This document shows, piece after piece, positions 26,056 to 34,620 of a DNA stretch of 64,000 nucleotides. The notes beneath the pieces were generated by a model. It was given only the letters and a program-made list of their open reading frames with translations, made no database searches and was not told where the DNA came from. This DNA comes from Pseudoalteromonas sp. OOF1S-7 (GTDB lineage Bacteria; Pseudomonadota; Gammaproteobacteria; Enterobacterales; Alteromonadaceae): positions 44,051 through 108,050 of the forward strand of contig NZ_JAKRFZ010000016.1 in assembly GCF_022347765.1 (NCBI RefSeq), given 5' to 3'. Made by a program: the position numbers and the translations under genes. Each line of letters opens with the position of its first letter. Position 1 is the stretch's first letter.

Positions 26056-27114
26056 TTACTCGTAGAAAGAGTTGAGTTCCAGCGCAACAAAGGCGTCCAG
26101 ATCCATCTGGTACAACTCGTTCAGTGCATCAATACTCGCTTGCTGAGACAGCGCCATCTGCGCTTCCATTAGGGCCTCACCATGACTGATTTGTGCATGT
26201 ACATAGGGACCGAATAACGCCGGGAAATAAAGGCGCGGATCAAAGTTTTCGATTATGTGCGCTATGTCTTCTTTGATGATGGCCGCTTTAAGATAATCCT
26301 GTTGCTGTAGCAGGTTTTGAAACACAGTCATTTTTTTGAGCAGCAATGTCAGAGCGTGCGATGTTTCTGGCTGTGCAAATGAATTTGTCTCCACGGGCAA
26401 GTCGCTATCGATTTGGGCCTCTGTGCTCGCTTGCTGAACGCCCTGCTCCCATTCATCCTCAGACACAGTCGCCGAATGAGGCGCCTCAACCTTACCCGGT
26501 GATACGTCTAACAGCGCGATTTTTTCCTGATACATTTTCAGGTACATGACAGAGTTCAGTTCAGTACCATCCAGGTGTTGCAGCAGCCCTTGCGTAAAGT
26601 CCTCGATTTCATCCAGATGTGCACTTTGCGTATCCGTATTCAAATCATCAACAAGCAGCTGTAATGTCGAACAACTTTGCGTCAGCTGAAACCCCAGTTT
26701 GCGGGTGATCTTTTTAAATAGCAGCGCCAGATTGAGGTCAATTTCCGCAAGCTCAGCTTCCGCAGTAAACGTTTGTGGCAGTAGCTGATGGCGGTGTTCT
26801 GTGAGTAACTCTGCCAGCAGGGGAAGCAAAGCGCGCATTCCATCTTGGGTCAGCCACACGTCACTGGCATACAAATACAGGCAGATCACCCTGATATCGC
26901 TACATCCCTGAGAGAATAACGTCAGGCAAGTTTGAGTGACCGCTGGCAATGCCCGAACGCGCATGTGTTCATCAATTGGCGCTAAAACCGCCTGGTCAAA
27001 ATCATCAGGGTAAGCGTAAGACACTTGCAGCGACTCATAGACCGCAGCGTAGACTGCTCGCTCTCCCATGTCCTCTGCCAGATCGTTTAAGTGGTTTTGA
27101 TTATGATTGTTCAC
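26056..27114 (-). CDS. TssA/IglI-like T6SS protein
   Basis: 352 residues from a GTG at 27114 preceded by GGGAGG 4 bp upstream; an ATG at 27132 gives six more residues. It overlaps the end of tssG by 14 bp, showing translational coupling. The N-terminal part resembles ImpA_N ('DIRVICLYLYASDVWLTQDG' then 'ALLPLLAELLTEHRHQLLP'), as in TssA. The C-terminal 'FDPRLYFPALFGPYVHAQIS' resembles the IglI/VasJ-type end. TssA proteins seed or cap the growing sheath; IglI is a Francisella island component needed for secretion. The middle is acidic and of low complexity. Confidence 0.65.
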   Translation of the reverse strand: MNNHNQNHLNDLAEDMGERAVYAAVYESLQVSYAYPDDFDQAVLAPIDEHMRVRALPAVTQTCLTLFSQGCSDIRVICLYLYASDVWLTQDGMRALLPLLAELLTEHRHQLLPQTFTAEAELAEIDLNLALLFKKITRKLGFQLTQSCSTLQLLVDDLNTDTQSAHLDEIEDFTQGLLQHLDGTELNSVMYLKMYQEKIALLDVSPGKVEAPHSATVSEDEWEQGVQQASTEAQIDSDLPVETNSFAQPETSHALTLLLKKMTVFQNLLQQQDYLKAAIIKEDIAHIIENFDPRLYFPALFGPYVHAQISHGEALMEAQMALSQQASIDALNELYQMDLDAFVALELNSFYE

Positions 27115-27946
27115 TCGACCTCCCGTAGCCATGGGTTTGCCCGTAAAACAGCGTTACTTTACCCGCCTGTTGTGCGCTGCCCAGTGCATGAAAACCAAGT
27201 GGGGTGGCAAAGCCCGCATTACCGGTTTTTAACGGTCTCAGCCGGCCCAGGATCCGCACTTCCAGGTGTAATGATAAAGGCGCGAGCAAAGGCAGAATGT
27301 GTTGCCGAAGCCGGTGCTGTAGCTGCGCTATGTCAAAATGCCTGTCCTGCTCAAATAACGTCACAACAATCCCTTCTTCTTTGACAAAGTCGGTATCGCC
27401 CAGCAGGTATTGGTTGCCGGTCACGACCTGACCTAACGGGGTTCTGGCAAGCTGCTGTACTTTAATTTTGTGGTTGGGTTGAGTGTGTATTCGGTACTCA
27501 GGATAAATGTAGTCAAACACACTCTGGATAGTGCGCACTGACTTAAGGTTTGTCAGTGCCAGCGCATGAGACTGATAATTGTGCCAGTGGCCAAATGCAC
27601 TGTGATTGAACTCAGGGAACAGGCTGTGCACCAGCTGTTGCAAAATAATGTGATCAAAGTAGCCAATAAAATGCCTGAACTCGTCAGCGCGATCCATCAG
27701 GGTGTCTCTCAACTGCAAAATATAACCAGGCAGCGGGCTTTGCGGGCTCAGCAACCCCAGATTCAGACTGATCACCACGGCATCGGAGGTAAATTCAATC
27801 GTTTCGACAATGCGCTGCTCAGAGATCAGGCTGTCGTGACTGGCAAACCAGATGTTGCTGTAACCCAGATGTCTGAGTAATCGCAATAACGCGAGTAAGT
27901 CAAATTGCTGAATGTTGTCTTTGATCTGTTGTGCTGTTTTATCCAT
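27101..27946 (-). CDS. tssG: TssG baseplate protein
   Basis: 281 residues. The central block 'NLGLLSPQSPLPGYILQLRD' followed by 'DEFRHFIGYFDHIILQQLVH' matches TssG (G-lG--s-LP-h-te, D----FldlFnHr). TssG binds TssF to form the wedge of the baseplate with TssE and TssK. The C-terminal half is beta-rich ('GNQYLLGDTDFVKEEG', 'LEVRILGRL') as in the family. It overlaps the preceding small gene by 8 bp and the following gene, so the genes are translationally coupled. Confidence 0.82.
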   Translation of the reverse strand: MDKTAQQIKDNIQQFDLLALLRLLRHLGYSNIWFASHDSLISEQRIVETIEFTSDAVVISLNLGLLSPQSPLPGYILQLRDTLMDRADEFRHFIGYFDHIILQQLVHSLFPEFNHSAFGHWHNYQSHALALTNLKSVRTIQSVFDYIYPEYRIHTQPNHKIKVQQLARTPLGQVVTGNQYLLGDTDFVKEEGIVVTLFEQDRHFDIAQLQHRLRQHILPLLAPLSLHLEVRILGRLRPLKTGNAGFATPLGFHALGSAQQAGKVTLFYGQTHGYGRSSEQS

Positions 27947-28178
27947 GGATCACTTGCCTTAGTACACATACATCCAGAAAGTCCTCTAGCAACTGCAGCT
28001 GCTCAAACAGTTCTGTCTGATCAGCGCCACCGTGGGTCGACTCCAGCAGCTGATTGCTTAGCATCAACAAGCAAGCCTCATGCGCAGGCTCCAGGGGATA
28101 GTCCAGTTCACTGATATCTTGTTTGAGCTGACCGATAAGCTGTGTAAGCAGCGCTTCATCGCGCACGGGCGCAGTCAT
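27939..28178 (-). CDS. Small unknown protein inside the T6SS operon
   Basis: 79 residues, acidic and almost entirely helical by composition ('LLTQLIGQLKQDISELDY', 'LFEQLQLLEDFLDVCVLR'). It starts 3 bp after tssF and overlaps tssG by 8 bp, so it is surely translated as part of the operon. It matches no T6SS component I recognise. Small, helical and coupled to both wedge genes, it could be a baseplate accessory or chaperone. No membrane span or signal peptide. Confidence 0.65.
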   Translation of the reverse strand: MTAPVRDEALLTQLIGQLKQDISELDYPLEPAHEACLLMLSNQLLESTHGGADQTELFEQLQLLEDFLDVCVLRQVIHG

Positions 28179-28181
28179 ACT

Positions 28182-29726
28182 CTACATTCCCCCGCCGTTT
28201 GCCTGTTGCAGGTTTAAACGAATGTGCTGAACCCCAAACCAGTGATTAACCCCCATTTCAAATATCCGGATAAACAGACGAACGGTCAGCTCACTGGTAT
28301 CCACATAGCGGATGACCATCGTAAAGTGCGCCGGATCTGAGGTTGCTTCAACCCCTCTGAATCCGTGTGCAATCACGTCAAACTCGCGCGCCAGCTGCGT
28401 GGCAAAGACATAAAAAAGCTCAGTCAGGTGCTTTGCCGTAACCACCTCGTTGCCACCAATAGCCAGCAAAGACATAGGTGGTAAGGCGCTGTTTTTATGG
28501 GCCAAAGCGCAGGTCTGTCGGGCTTCGTTTAGTGACCAGGTTACGCCGGGAAGTTCCATTTTATTCGGTGTTGCCGTCAGCTTATGCCACAGCCAGGGGC
28601 TAAACGCCGGGTTGTGTCCGTTGGCCTGAATGCTGACTGTGCGCGGCTCGGCGAAAGCATCGGGCAGATTCAGGTCCAGCTCCCAGTGTTGCTGGTTATT
28701 TATTGTCAAATTGTAGGTGTTGTCTGCCTGGCTGAGCAGTGAGGGCAATAAGGGCAACTTCTTATCGCCCAAATGCTGAAAGACCCCACGCACCGAATGG
28801 ATCTCAACCTCTGGCTCGTCGCCGACAATGGCATATTGCGAGCGAGTGCCGTCACACCAGATACTTTTCGCCTGAGTTTGGTATAAATTAATTGCCGGTG
28901 TGCAAAACAGCCTGAAACAGTCTTTCGACAGTGCAGGCAATGTGCGGTGCTGTTTTAAGTGAATGCTCAGATAGAAACTATGCCAGTGCTTAGGTGCTTG
29001 CTTGATTGACAGTGCCAGACAAAAGTAAGCATAAGGAAAGTGCAGCAGGTTACGAACGGTTTCTATGGGATGCATCCCAAACTGACATTCAGGCTGGCGA
29101 AAAACCAGCGTACAAGGGACGCTCTGCGTGTCGTTATCAAAAGTCACTTCAAGGCGGGTTTCTTTGTCCTGCAGTGCAGTGAGTAACGCCAGTGTGGCAT
29201 TAAAGTCATTGCATACATTGAGATAAACCGGCAGCTCCCCTGGCGCCTCGTGCATTCGGGTAAAAGCGTCAAACCGCAACCTGAGCGTCTGATCGGTTAA
29301 TCCCGTCGGCGCACAGTCCAGATGACTAAGCTGCACAGGCTGCAAAGCAAGTGCATTGCAAGCGCTAAACATGGCGGTTTTAAAATCTTCATTTTGTATC
29401 GCAAACGGTGTTCCCGCCTCAATCTGATAACGCATCGTCATTTTCGCATCCGGGTGCGCCTGAATAATGGTTTTTGCCGGCAGCGCGGTCGTCATGTAGG
29501 GGTGAATCTGTGTCAGCAACTGCTGTTCATGACTGTGCAGTGTAGACAGCGCAGCCTGTTGAGTATGCGCTGTGCAATAGGCAATGGCCTCTGTCAGCCG
29601 TTTGAGTTCCGGGTCGTCCCTGTCCAGCGCTGCGGTAGCAAACGCACTCTGGTACTGAGACCTAAACTGCTCCAAACCTTGTAGCTGAGAAAGATAAATT
29701 TGATGGGTATGATGACTATCAGACAT
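28182..29726 (-). CDS. tssF: TssF baseplate protein (IglH-like)
   Basis: 514 residues. The N-terminus follows TssF: 'YLSQLQGLEQFRSQYQSAFA', then 'RDDPELKRLTEAIAYCTAH' (compare DP-v-rLiEgfAfL) and 'LLTQIHPYMTTALPAKTII'. Later blocks, including 'MHPIETVRNLLHFPYAYFCL' and a C-terminal 'TELFYVFATQLAREFDVIAH', fit the family. TssF is the main wedge protein that clamps around the hub. At 514 residues it is somewhat shorter than classical TssF (~600) and closer to Francisella IglH. Ribosome site AAGG is 8 bp before the ATG. Confidence 0.8.
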   Translation of the reverse strand: MSDSHHTHQIYLSQLQGLEQFRSQYQSAFATAALDRDDPELKRLTEAIAYCTAHTQQAALSTLHSHEQQLLTQIHPYMTTALPAKTIIQAHPDAKMTMRYQIEAGTPFAIQNEDFKTAMFSACNALALQPVQLSHLDCAPTGLTDQTLRLRFDAFTRMHEAPGELPVYLNVCNDFNATLALLTALQDKETRLEVTFDNDTQSVPCTLVFRQPECQFGMHPIETVRNLLHFPYAYFCLALSIKQAPKHWHSFYLSIHLKQHRTLPALSKDCFRLFCTPAINLYQTQAKSIWCDGTRSQYAIVGDEPEVEIHSVRGVFQHLGDKKLPLLPSLLSQADNTYNLTINNQQHWELDLNLPDAFAEPRTVSIQANGHNPAFSPWLWHKLTATPNKMELPGVTWSLNEARQTCALAHKNSALPPMSLLAIGGNEVVTAKHLTELFYVFATQLAREFDVIAHGFRGVEATSDPAHFTMVIRYVDTSELTVRLFIRIFEMGVNHWFGVQHIRLNLQQANGGGM

Positions 29727-29730
29727 ATGT

Positions 29731-30159
29731 TTAACCTTGCTTTATCAGCGCGCCTTTGATGTTGGTGATGCTTTGACCTTCCAGGGTCGTCATATTGCCC
29801 TTCACATTCACCTGCGCATTGGCTTGCGCCTTGAAGTTGCTGCCAGCCTTAATACTGGTTTCTGACCCGCTTTCAACCGACACACTGCCACTGGCTTTGA
29901 GAGAAAAGTTTGTGCAGCTCATTTCAATCGTCTCTTTGTTCATCGACAGCACACTCTTATTTCCGTCGACATCAATGCTCAGTGAGTCTGCTGTTTGCGT
30001 TGTTTGCGTGGTCGACGAGCCGTTCTTACTGATGAGTGTGATACTGGTATTACTCAGCTGTATCTGATGCTCGTCACTGGAATCTTTATTCTTTACATGC
30101 ACAGTGATCCCTTCGCCCTCGTCTTTACTGAGTTCAATGGTGCAGATCAGGGTGCTCAT
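29731..30159 (-). CDS. Short beta-helix spike protein resembling Francisella VgrG
   Basis: 142 residues from ATG 30159, which overlaps the tssE stop as ATGA; a longer upstream frame has no role. It has no gp27 or OB domain. The C-terminal ~75 residues are alternating short beta strands of the gp5/VgrG needle: 'LKASGSVSVESGSETSIKAG', 'FKAQANAQVNVKGNMTTLEG' and 'ITNIKGALIKQG'. The overall plan (short polar head, then needle repeats ending in an 'IKG' turn) closely recalls the unusually short VgrG of the Francisella island. It likely forms the trimeric needle that joins the separate hub and the DUF4280 tip. Confidence 0.7.
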   Translation of the reverse strand: MSTLICTIELSKDEGEGITVHVKNKDSSDEHQIQLSNTSITLISKNGSSTTQTTQTADSLSIDVDGNKSVLSMNKETIEMSCTNFSLKASGSVSVESGSETSIKAGSNFKAQANAQVNVKGNMTTLEGQSITNIKGALIKQG

Positions 30160-30500
30160 ATTGCCGGCCCGCGCAATTGCACCCTGAACTGACAAGGCGC
30201 CCCGTTAATTTCACCACACAACAGGATGCTCGACTCGCGCATGTCTAATTCGTAGCGCACGTCTGCCAGGCTAAAACGGCTTTCCCAACGGTTTATCTGT
30301 ATCCTGATATGCTCACACAGGCTTTGCATCAGCGGCTCCGAGAGGCGTTCACCGATTTCACACGGGATCCCATAATCACTGTCAAAATGGCTAAACCCGG
30401 CCGTGGCGTTAAGCAATACTGTCAGATGATTTTTCACCGCATCCATGACCGTGTGGGCGGCGTAAACCGGCTTACTACAAAACTTACCGACGAGCCGCAT
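30156..30500 (-). CDS. tssE: TssE, gp25-like baseplate protein
   Basis: 114 residues with the gp25-like pattern: 'VKNHLTVLLNATAGFSHFDS' followed by 'DYGIPCEIGERLSEPLMQSL', then 'IQINRWESRF' and beta strands. TssE belongs to the wedge and starts sheath assembly. The conserved E-R pair of the family can be placed in 'INRWESRF' only loosely. It overlaps tssK by 17 bp at its start and the spike gene by 4 bp at its end, which means tight coupling. Confidence 0.8.
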   Translation of the reverse strand: MRLVGKFCSKPVYAAHTVMDAVKNHLTVLLNATAGFSHFDSDYGIPCEIGERLSEPLMQSLCEHIRIQINRWESRFSLADVRYELDMRESSILLCGEINGAPCQFRVQLRGPAI

Positions 30501-31941
30501 AGTTTTTGGTTTCCGTTATAAATTCAAACAAGTAGCCCCTGAATTCACTTTGTCCATAAAAGGCGAAGCTATGCGCTTTAACGATGTCGTGCCACTCGCC
30601 TTCTTTATGCACCTCAAAGTATTGTGCGCCGCGATTATGCGGGCGGTTTTCATTCAGCCGAGCCAGCACCGTATCGCTGGTCACCTGAGTCAGCCTCAGG
30701 TTTTCAATATTATCCGGGGCGGCACTGCGCAGCCTGGATTCCGACGAGACCAAACCCGGTACCGGACATTGTCCCACCTGAGTCTGGCTTTCATGATAAA
30801 TGGCCAGATAAAAACGCGTGTTTTCTTGTTCTGCATCGGCATCCACCAGACAGGAATAAATGCCGTTAGTTTCGCGCAAGGCACTATGCCGATAACTGTA
30901 TTCTTTGAGGAAAATCACCTCATCCAGCAAGTCGATGAGTTTATCAAATACCTCTGCCAGCGCATTGTGGCGATAGACAATGGCGGCCGTTTTGGGCAGT
31001 CCATTACGATAGAGTTTACAGTCAATATAAAACGCTTCGAGCTGACAGAACAGTTCATACGGGTGCAGTAACACTTCGCATTCGGTTTGCGTGATGGTAT
31101 TGAGCATCCGCTGCGTTTTGTACAAGCTGCTCAGCAGACTAAGCTGATGTGTTTTGATCACTTCCTCCGAGTGCTGTTCACTGGACTGCCTTTGTTGTTG
31201 GCACTCAATGGCAGACAATGCCGCCTGCTGTGAATTTTTGGCTTCGATAGCCTGTAGAATCGGCTCTTCGAGTTCTGTTTTGAAACAGGTCAGATATTGC
31301 TGTAGTGTCTGAGCCCGCTTAGTAAACAGCGAAGAGTTTGATAACACCAGCAGTGGTGGTAAGTAACGCTCGTCTGGCAACCAGTTTTGTGCATTGTTTT
31401 TTGCAAAGTGAACCAGTTTAAACTGATGAAGCTGGGTCAATTTGCCACGCCTGGCGAGCACTTCCGCTTCTGACGTGGCTAAATCGGCAAAGCTTGGCAC
31501 TGAGATGACCTCCAGCACATAGCCTTTGTGCACCACATCGTCATTACCGGGCGCTATATTGCGCTCTGCGTCCTGTTGCAGCTCAAGCCGAATGTCTTGT
31601 GCTGTCAGTGCATTGTGTTCATAGATGTTGATGTATAGATCGGCACAAACAGCAGTTTTAGGCAGGATCACTTGCCCCCGGTTAAACAAAAACTCAGCAT
31701 TGGCATTGAGCTTGATGAGCTCCCCGGAGGGTAAAATGCAACAAAACTCCGAGATCCCCACTATGTCCTTTGCAGTTTCGGATAGGTCCATTGCCAGCTG
31801 CGCCAACCCATAAAAGGGTTTACCAGTCAGACTGAACCTGATTGAGCTGTCGGTTAACAGAGCGGTCTCTTGTGCGACAAAATGTTCCGGCAGTAGGGTT
31901 TGTCCGAGCTGCCAGTGGACCTGAGCCAGTTCTCCCAGCAT
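30484..31941 (-). CDS. tssK: TssK baseplate protein (IglD-like)
   Basis: 485 residues. The N-terminus 'VHWQLGQTLLPEHFVAQE' is the hallmark of TssK (v-W-eGm-L-PqHF--qe). The rest fits the N-terminal shell, head and tail domains ('YVLEVISVPSFADL', 'LPPLLVL'). In classical systems TssK joins the baseplate to TssL/TssM of the membrane complex, so its presence argues that some anchor exists although none is encoded nearby. GGAG lies 6 bp before the ATG. It follows the tube gene after an 83-bp gap that holds a hairpin (31980-32010). Confidence 0.85.
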   Translation of the reverse strand: MLGELAQVHWQLGQTLLPEHFVAQETALLTDSSIRFSLTGKPFYGLAQLAMDLSETAKDIVGISEFCCILPSGELIKLNANAEFLFNRGQVILPKTAVCADLYINIYEHNALTAQDIRLELQQDAERNIAPGNDDVVHKGYVLEVISVPSFADLATSEAEVLARRGKLTQLHQFKLVHFAKNNAQNWLPDERYLPPLLVLSNSSLFTKRAQTLQQYLTCFKTELEEPILQAIEAKNSQQAALSAIECQQQRQSSEQHSEEVIKTHQLSLLSSLYKTQRMLNTITQTECEVLLHPYELFCQLEAFYIDCKLYRNGLPKTAAIVYRHNALAEVFDKLIDLLDEVIFLKEYSYRHSALRETNGIYSCLVDADAEQENTRFYLAIYHESQTQVGQCPVPGLVSSESRLRSAAPDNIENLRLTQVTSDTVLARLNENRPHNRGAQYFEVHKEGEWHDIVKAHSFAFYGQSEFRGYLFEFITETKNYAARR

Positions 31942-31979
31942 GTGTCTCTCCAGATGTAAAATATTAGAACCAGAAAATA

Positions 31980-32010
31980 GGGAGCAACGAATGCAGGATG
32001 AGTCACTCCC
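31980..32010 (-). terminator. Intra-operon hairpin after the tube-like gene
   Basis: On the minus strand GGGAGTGAC (32010-32002) pairs with GTTGCTCCC (31988-31980), 9 bp with two G-U pairs and a 13-nt loop, followed by TATTTTCT. It lies about 15 bp after the tube gene's stop. It could be a partial terminator or 3' stabiliser that gives more tube protein than downstream baseplate proteins. Confidence 0.5.
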
Positions 32011-32024
32011 TGAGACGGGGCGGA

Positions 32025-32600
32025 TTATTCAGCGACGCTGACACCCCATTTCTTGACGAACTTGGCGCTGGTATTGACGGCAAAGTGCGCTTCCTGTTCT
32101 TCCTCTGTAGGCATGACGCCCAGGAAGAAGCTGAAGTTTTTCGGCGAGACCACGTCGTCAGCTTGATCCAGGTCGACACCAAAGTCCAGTTCGCCGCCGT
32201 TTTTGGCAACCAGGCCATTCAGATCGGTTTCATTGGTGTGGAAGTTGGGATAGAACTTCTTCTCTTTCGGATCATAATCGTAAATGACAAAGGAAAAAGA
32301 CACACTGGTATCACTCATCGAGGTATGTTGCAGCAATACACTGCTTTCCTTGTTGTCCGTAGAAATGCGACAGCCGAACATGATCGGGTCGGCGTGCCCG
32401 CCTTCCCAAAAGATATTAGAGATAACCCCCACGACTTTGACCTTGTCACCACTGATGTCTGTGGGCACGGTGACCGCCAAGTCTTTTTTATATTCTTTGT
32501 CGCCAATTTTCAGTGAGGTAATGTGACCCACCTGTATTTGTGCATCTTTTTGAAAGTTAAATCCCTGCTCAACGCTGCACGCCAGATTTGTTGAAGCCAT
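32025..32600 (-). CDS. Atypical T6SS tube-like protein (Hcp/IglC position)
   Basis: 191 residues, beta-rich, without signal peptide. It does not show the usual Hcp motifs, but it lies exactly where Hcp/IglC is expected, between TssC and TssK, as in Francisella iglA-iglB-iglC-iglD. Alternating beta strands ('VSFSFVIYDYDPKEKKFYPN', 'NFSFFLGVMPTEEE') suit a tube subunit. A strong GGAG site and a 3' hairpin point to high expression, as a structural tube needs. A different T6SS-associated protein cannot be excluded; the call rests on position and size. Confidence 0.6.
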   Translation of the reverse strand: MASTNLACSVEQGFNFQKDAQIQVGHITSLKIGDKEYKKDLAVTVPTDISGDKVKVVGVISNIFWEGGHADPIMFGCRISTDNKESSVLLQHTSMSDTSVSFSFVIYDYDPKEKKFYPNFHTNETDLNGLVAKNGGELDFGVDLDQADDVVSPKNFSFFLGVMPTEEEQEAHFAVNTSAKFVKKWGVSVAE

Positions 32601-32628
32601 AATAGTCTCCGCAATAATAAGTTAAATG

Positions 32629-34620
32629 TTAAAGTTGTGTTTCCAGTCTCAGCTCGGCATCCAGTCCTTCAAACTGCAAGTGAGGCGAGACACTCACGGT
32701 GCACTTGTACCACCCTATGTCCCCTTCCTGGGCAACTGTTTCAACATTGACTGCTTTGAACGGATAGCTTCGCAGGGTCAAGTCGTCCGGGTTGACGACC
32801 GTCGTCACATAGCTGTTCAGCCAGTTACTGATGGTGTTGGTAATATATGGCGCATCGGCCGTACCACCTATGTTGTCGCGCATAATACATTTGATGTAGT
32901 GAGCGATTTTGGTAATTGACAATGTGTAAGACAGGTTTGTAACCAGCTGAGAGTTTTCAGTGTCTCTTGGGTCCTTAAAGCGCTTGGGCTTTTTGATGGA
33001 CTGACAAGAAAAGAAGCACGCATTGGTGGTGTCTTTTTGATAAACCAGTGGCATAAATCCGGCTTTGGCAAACTCCAGTTCACGATAATCCGGCATCACC
33101 AGTTCAACCGGTACTTTGGTCAGGGTCAGGCCATTTTGTTTAAAGGTATGACTGGCAAGATTTGGAATGTGGCCACCGTTTTTAGGACCCCGAACGGTCT
33201 GACACCAGGAGGTCTCCTCGTACGAATGAACAATGTTGCGGGCAAATAACATCGCCGCATTGGCCCAGGTATAATGGTGATGATCGTCGACTTTTTCTGT
33301 GTAGTTGAGGCCAGGTACCGGATTATCTTCAATATGATAAGGCGCCCTGATCATAAATCTGGGGACCGTAAAGGCCAGGTAGGCAGCTTCATCCGAGTCT
33401 CTAAACTCGTTCCACTTAGAGAACTTGCCCTGAAGCATGTGTGATTCCAGGTTTTTGATTTCCGCAAGCTGGTTGATGTCGTCCTGCCCGACAAAGAACT
33501 TGGGACCCACCGAAGAAACAAAGGTACAGTGAGACGCATTGGCGATTTTACCCATGGTTCTTAACCAGCCAATATCGCGCTCGCTGTTTTCAAACTCATA
33601 GAGCCCTATCATGGCACTGTAAGGCTGACCACCATACTGGTCGTACTCTTGTGTATAGAGCTTTTTGAACAAACTGCTGTTGGCGATATCGCGACGATTT
33701 TCGGCAAAGTCATCTTCCAGCTCTTTTTTGGTGACATCGAGCAAGTCAATTTTAATGTCTTTAGAAAAGTCGGTTTGCTCAATCAGGTATTCCAGTGCGC
33801 GCCAGTTGGCTTCCAGGTGCTGAAAGGCAGGCTCATGAAGTACATTATCGAGCTCTTGCTGGATCGCGTTGTCTATCGCGGTGGTGTTGTTAGTGATGTT
33901 TTCTTTGAGCTCAAACAGCAGTTCCGCGCCACTTGCATCCGCGGCTTCGCTCTGCGGTAAGCAACCTGTGTGGCTCAACGCCGCGATTTGCATCAGCAGG
34001 CGGTCTACCTCTGTTTCCTTAATACTTAGTTCAAACATCGGCTTGTCTTTATCAGCAACCAACGCCGGCGTCCAGGTGTCTAGTATGCTGATAGAGTCCT
34101 GATATTCAGGTAATGCTTTGAGCGCATCAATGGCATTTGTGGTTTCCTCGGATCCGCCCGTCTCAACAGCTACTACGACTGCATCATTTGCTGTTTCAAG
34201 AGCCTTCATTCTCTCCTCATCACCAACAAAGGCGCTCAGTTTGGTCAGGCTTTCTTCCAGGGCATTGTCTGTCACAGCCAGGGAAGGCAAGGCAGTCTTG
34301 AGATCGTCGATATGAAATAGCAACGCGTTCCCTGCTTCATCGGCAAAATGCGCTTCCACCTTACCCAGCGCATTGAGATACAACTGCCAGGCTTGTTTAT
34401 ATTGCTCCAGGTTTTCTTTGCCTGGCACTTTTGGGACACTGGCAAGATGATGAGCGGCCAGTATCAGTGCATCGATGGTCAGTTTCTGCTTCTTTTTGGC
34501 TAACAAAGCTTGCACAGCCGACGAATTACCTGCGCTCCCTTCACTCTCTTCCTGAGTTATGAGGTTGACACTTTGGAGTACGTTATCAATAAAGTTGGTT
34601 GCGGTTTGGTCGCTCATCAT
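32629..34620 (-). CDS. tssC: TssC sheath protein with long N-terminal extension (IglB-like)
   Basis: 663 residues versus about 490-510 in typical TssC. The conserved core starts near residue 255 ('AIQQELDNVLHEPAFQHLEA', then 'NWRALEYLIEQTDFS') and runs through 'MIGLYEFENSERDIGWLR', 'LAFTVPRFMIRAPYH', 'WANAAMLFARNIVHSYEE' and the C-terminal 'VSVSPHLQFEGLDAELRLET'. The first ~240 residues are helical and acidic, with no counterpart in standard TssC; they may decorate the sheath or replace a separate helper. TssC with TssB forms the contractile sheath. The start overlaps the tssB stop (ATGA). Confidence 0.87.
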   Translation of the reverse strand: MMSDQTATNFIDNVLQSVNLITQEESEGSAGNSSAVQALLAKKKQKLTIDALILAAHHLASVPKVPGKENLEQYKQAWQLYLNALGKVEAHFADEAGNALLFHIDDLKTALPSLAVTDNALEESLTKLSAFVGDEERMKALETANDAVVVAVETGGSEETTNAIDALKALPEYQDSISILDTWTPALVADKDKPMFELSIKETEVDRLLMQIAALSHTGCLPQSEAADASGAELLFELKENITNNTTAIDNAIQQELDNVLHEPAFQHLEANWRALEYLIEQTDFSKDIKIDLLDVTKKELEDDFAENRRDIANSSLFKKLYTQEYDQYGGQPYSAMIGLYEFENSERDIGWLRTMGKIANASHCTFVSSVGPKFFVGQDDINQLAEIKNLESHMLQGKFSKWNEFRDSDEAAYLAFTVPRFMIRAPYHIEDNPVPGLNYTEKVDDHHHYTWANAAMLFARNIVHSYEETSWCQTVRGPKNGGHIPNLASHTFKQNGLTLTKVPVELVMPDYRELEFAKAGFMPLVYQKDTTNACFFSCQSIKKPKRFKDPRDTENSQLVTNLSYTLSITKIAHYIKCIMRDNIGGTADAPYITNTISNWLNSYVTTVVNPDDLTLRSYPFKAVNVETVAQEGDIGWYKCTVSVSPHLQFEGLDAELRLETQL

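Noticed and set aside
30550..31071. 173-codon plus-strand frame inside tssK
   Set aside because: Antisense to a well-supported gene with family motifs; a shadow frame.
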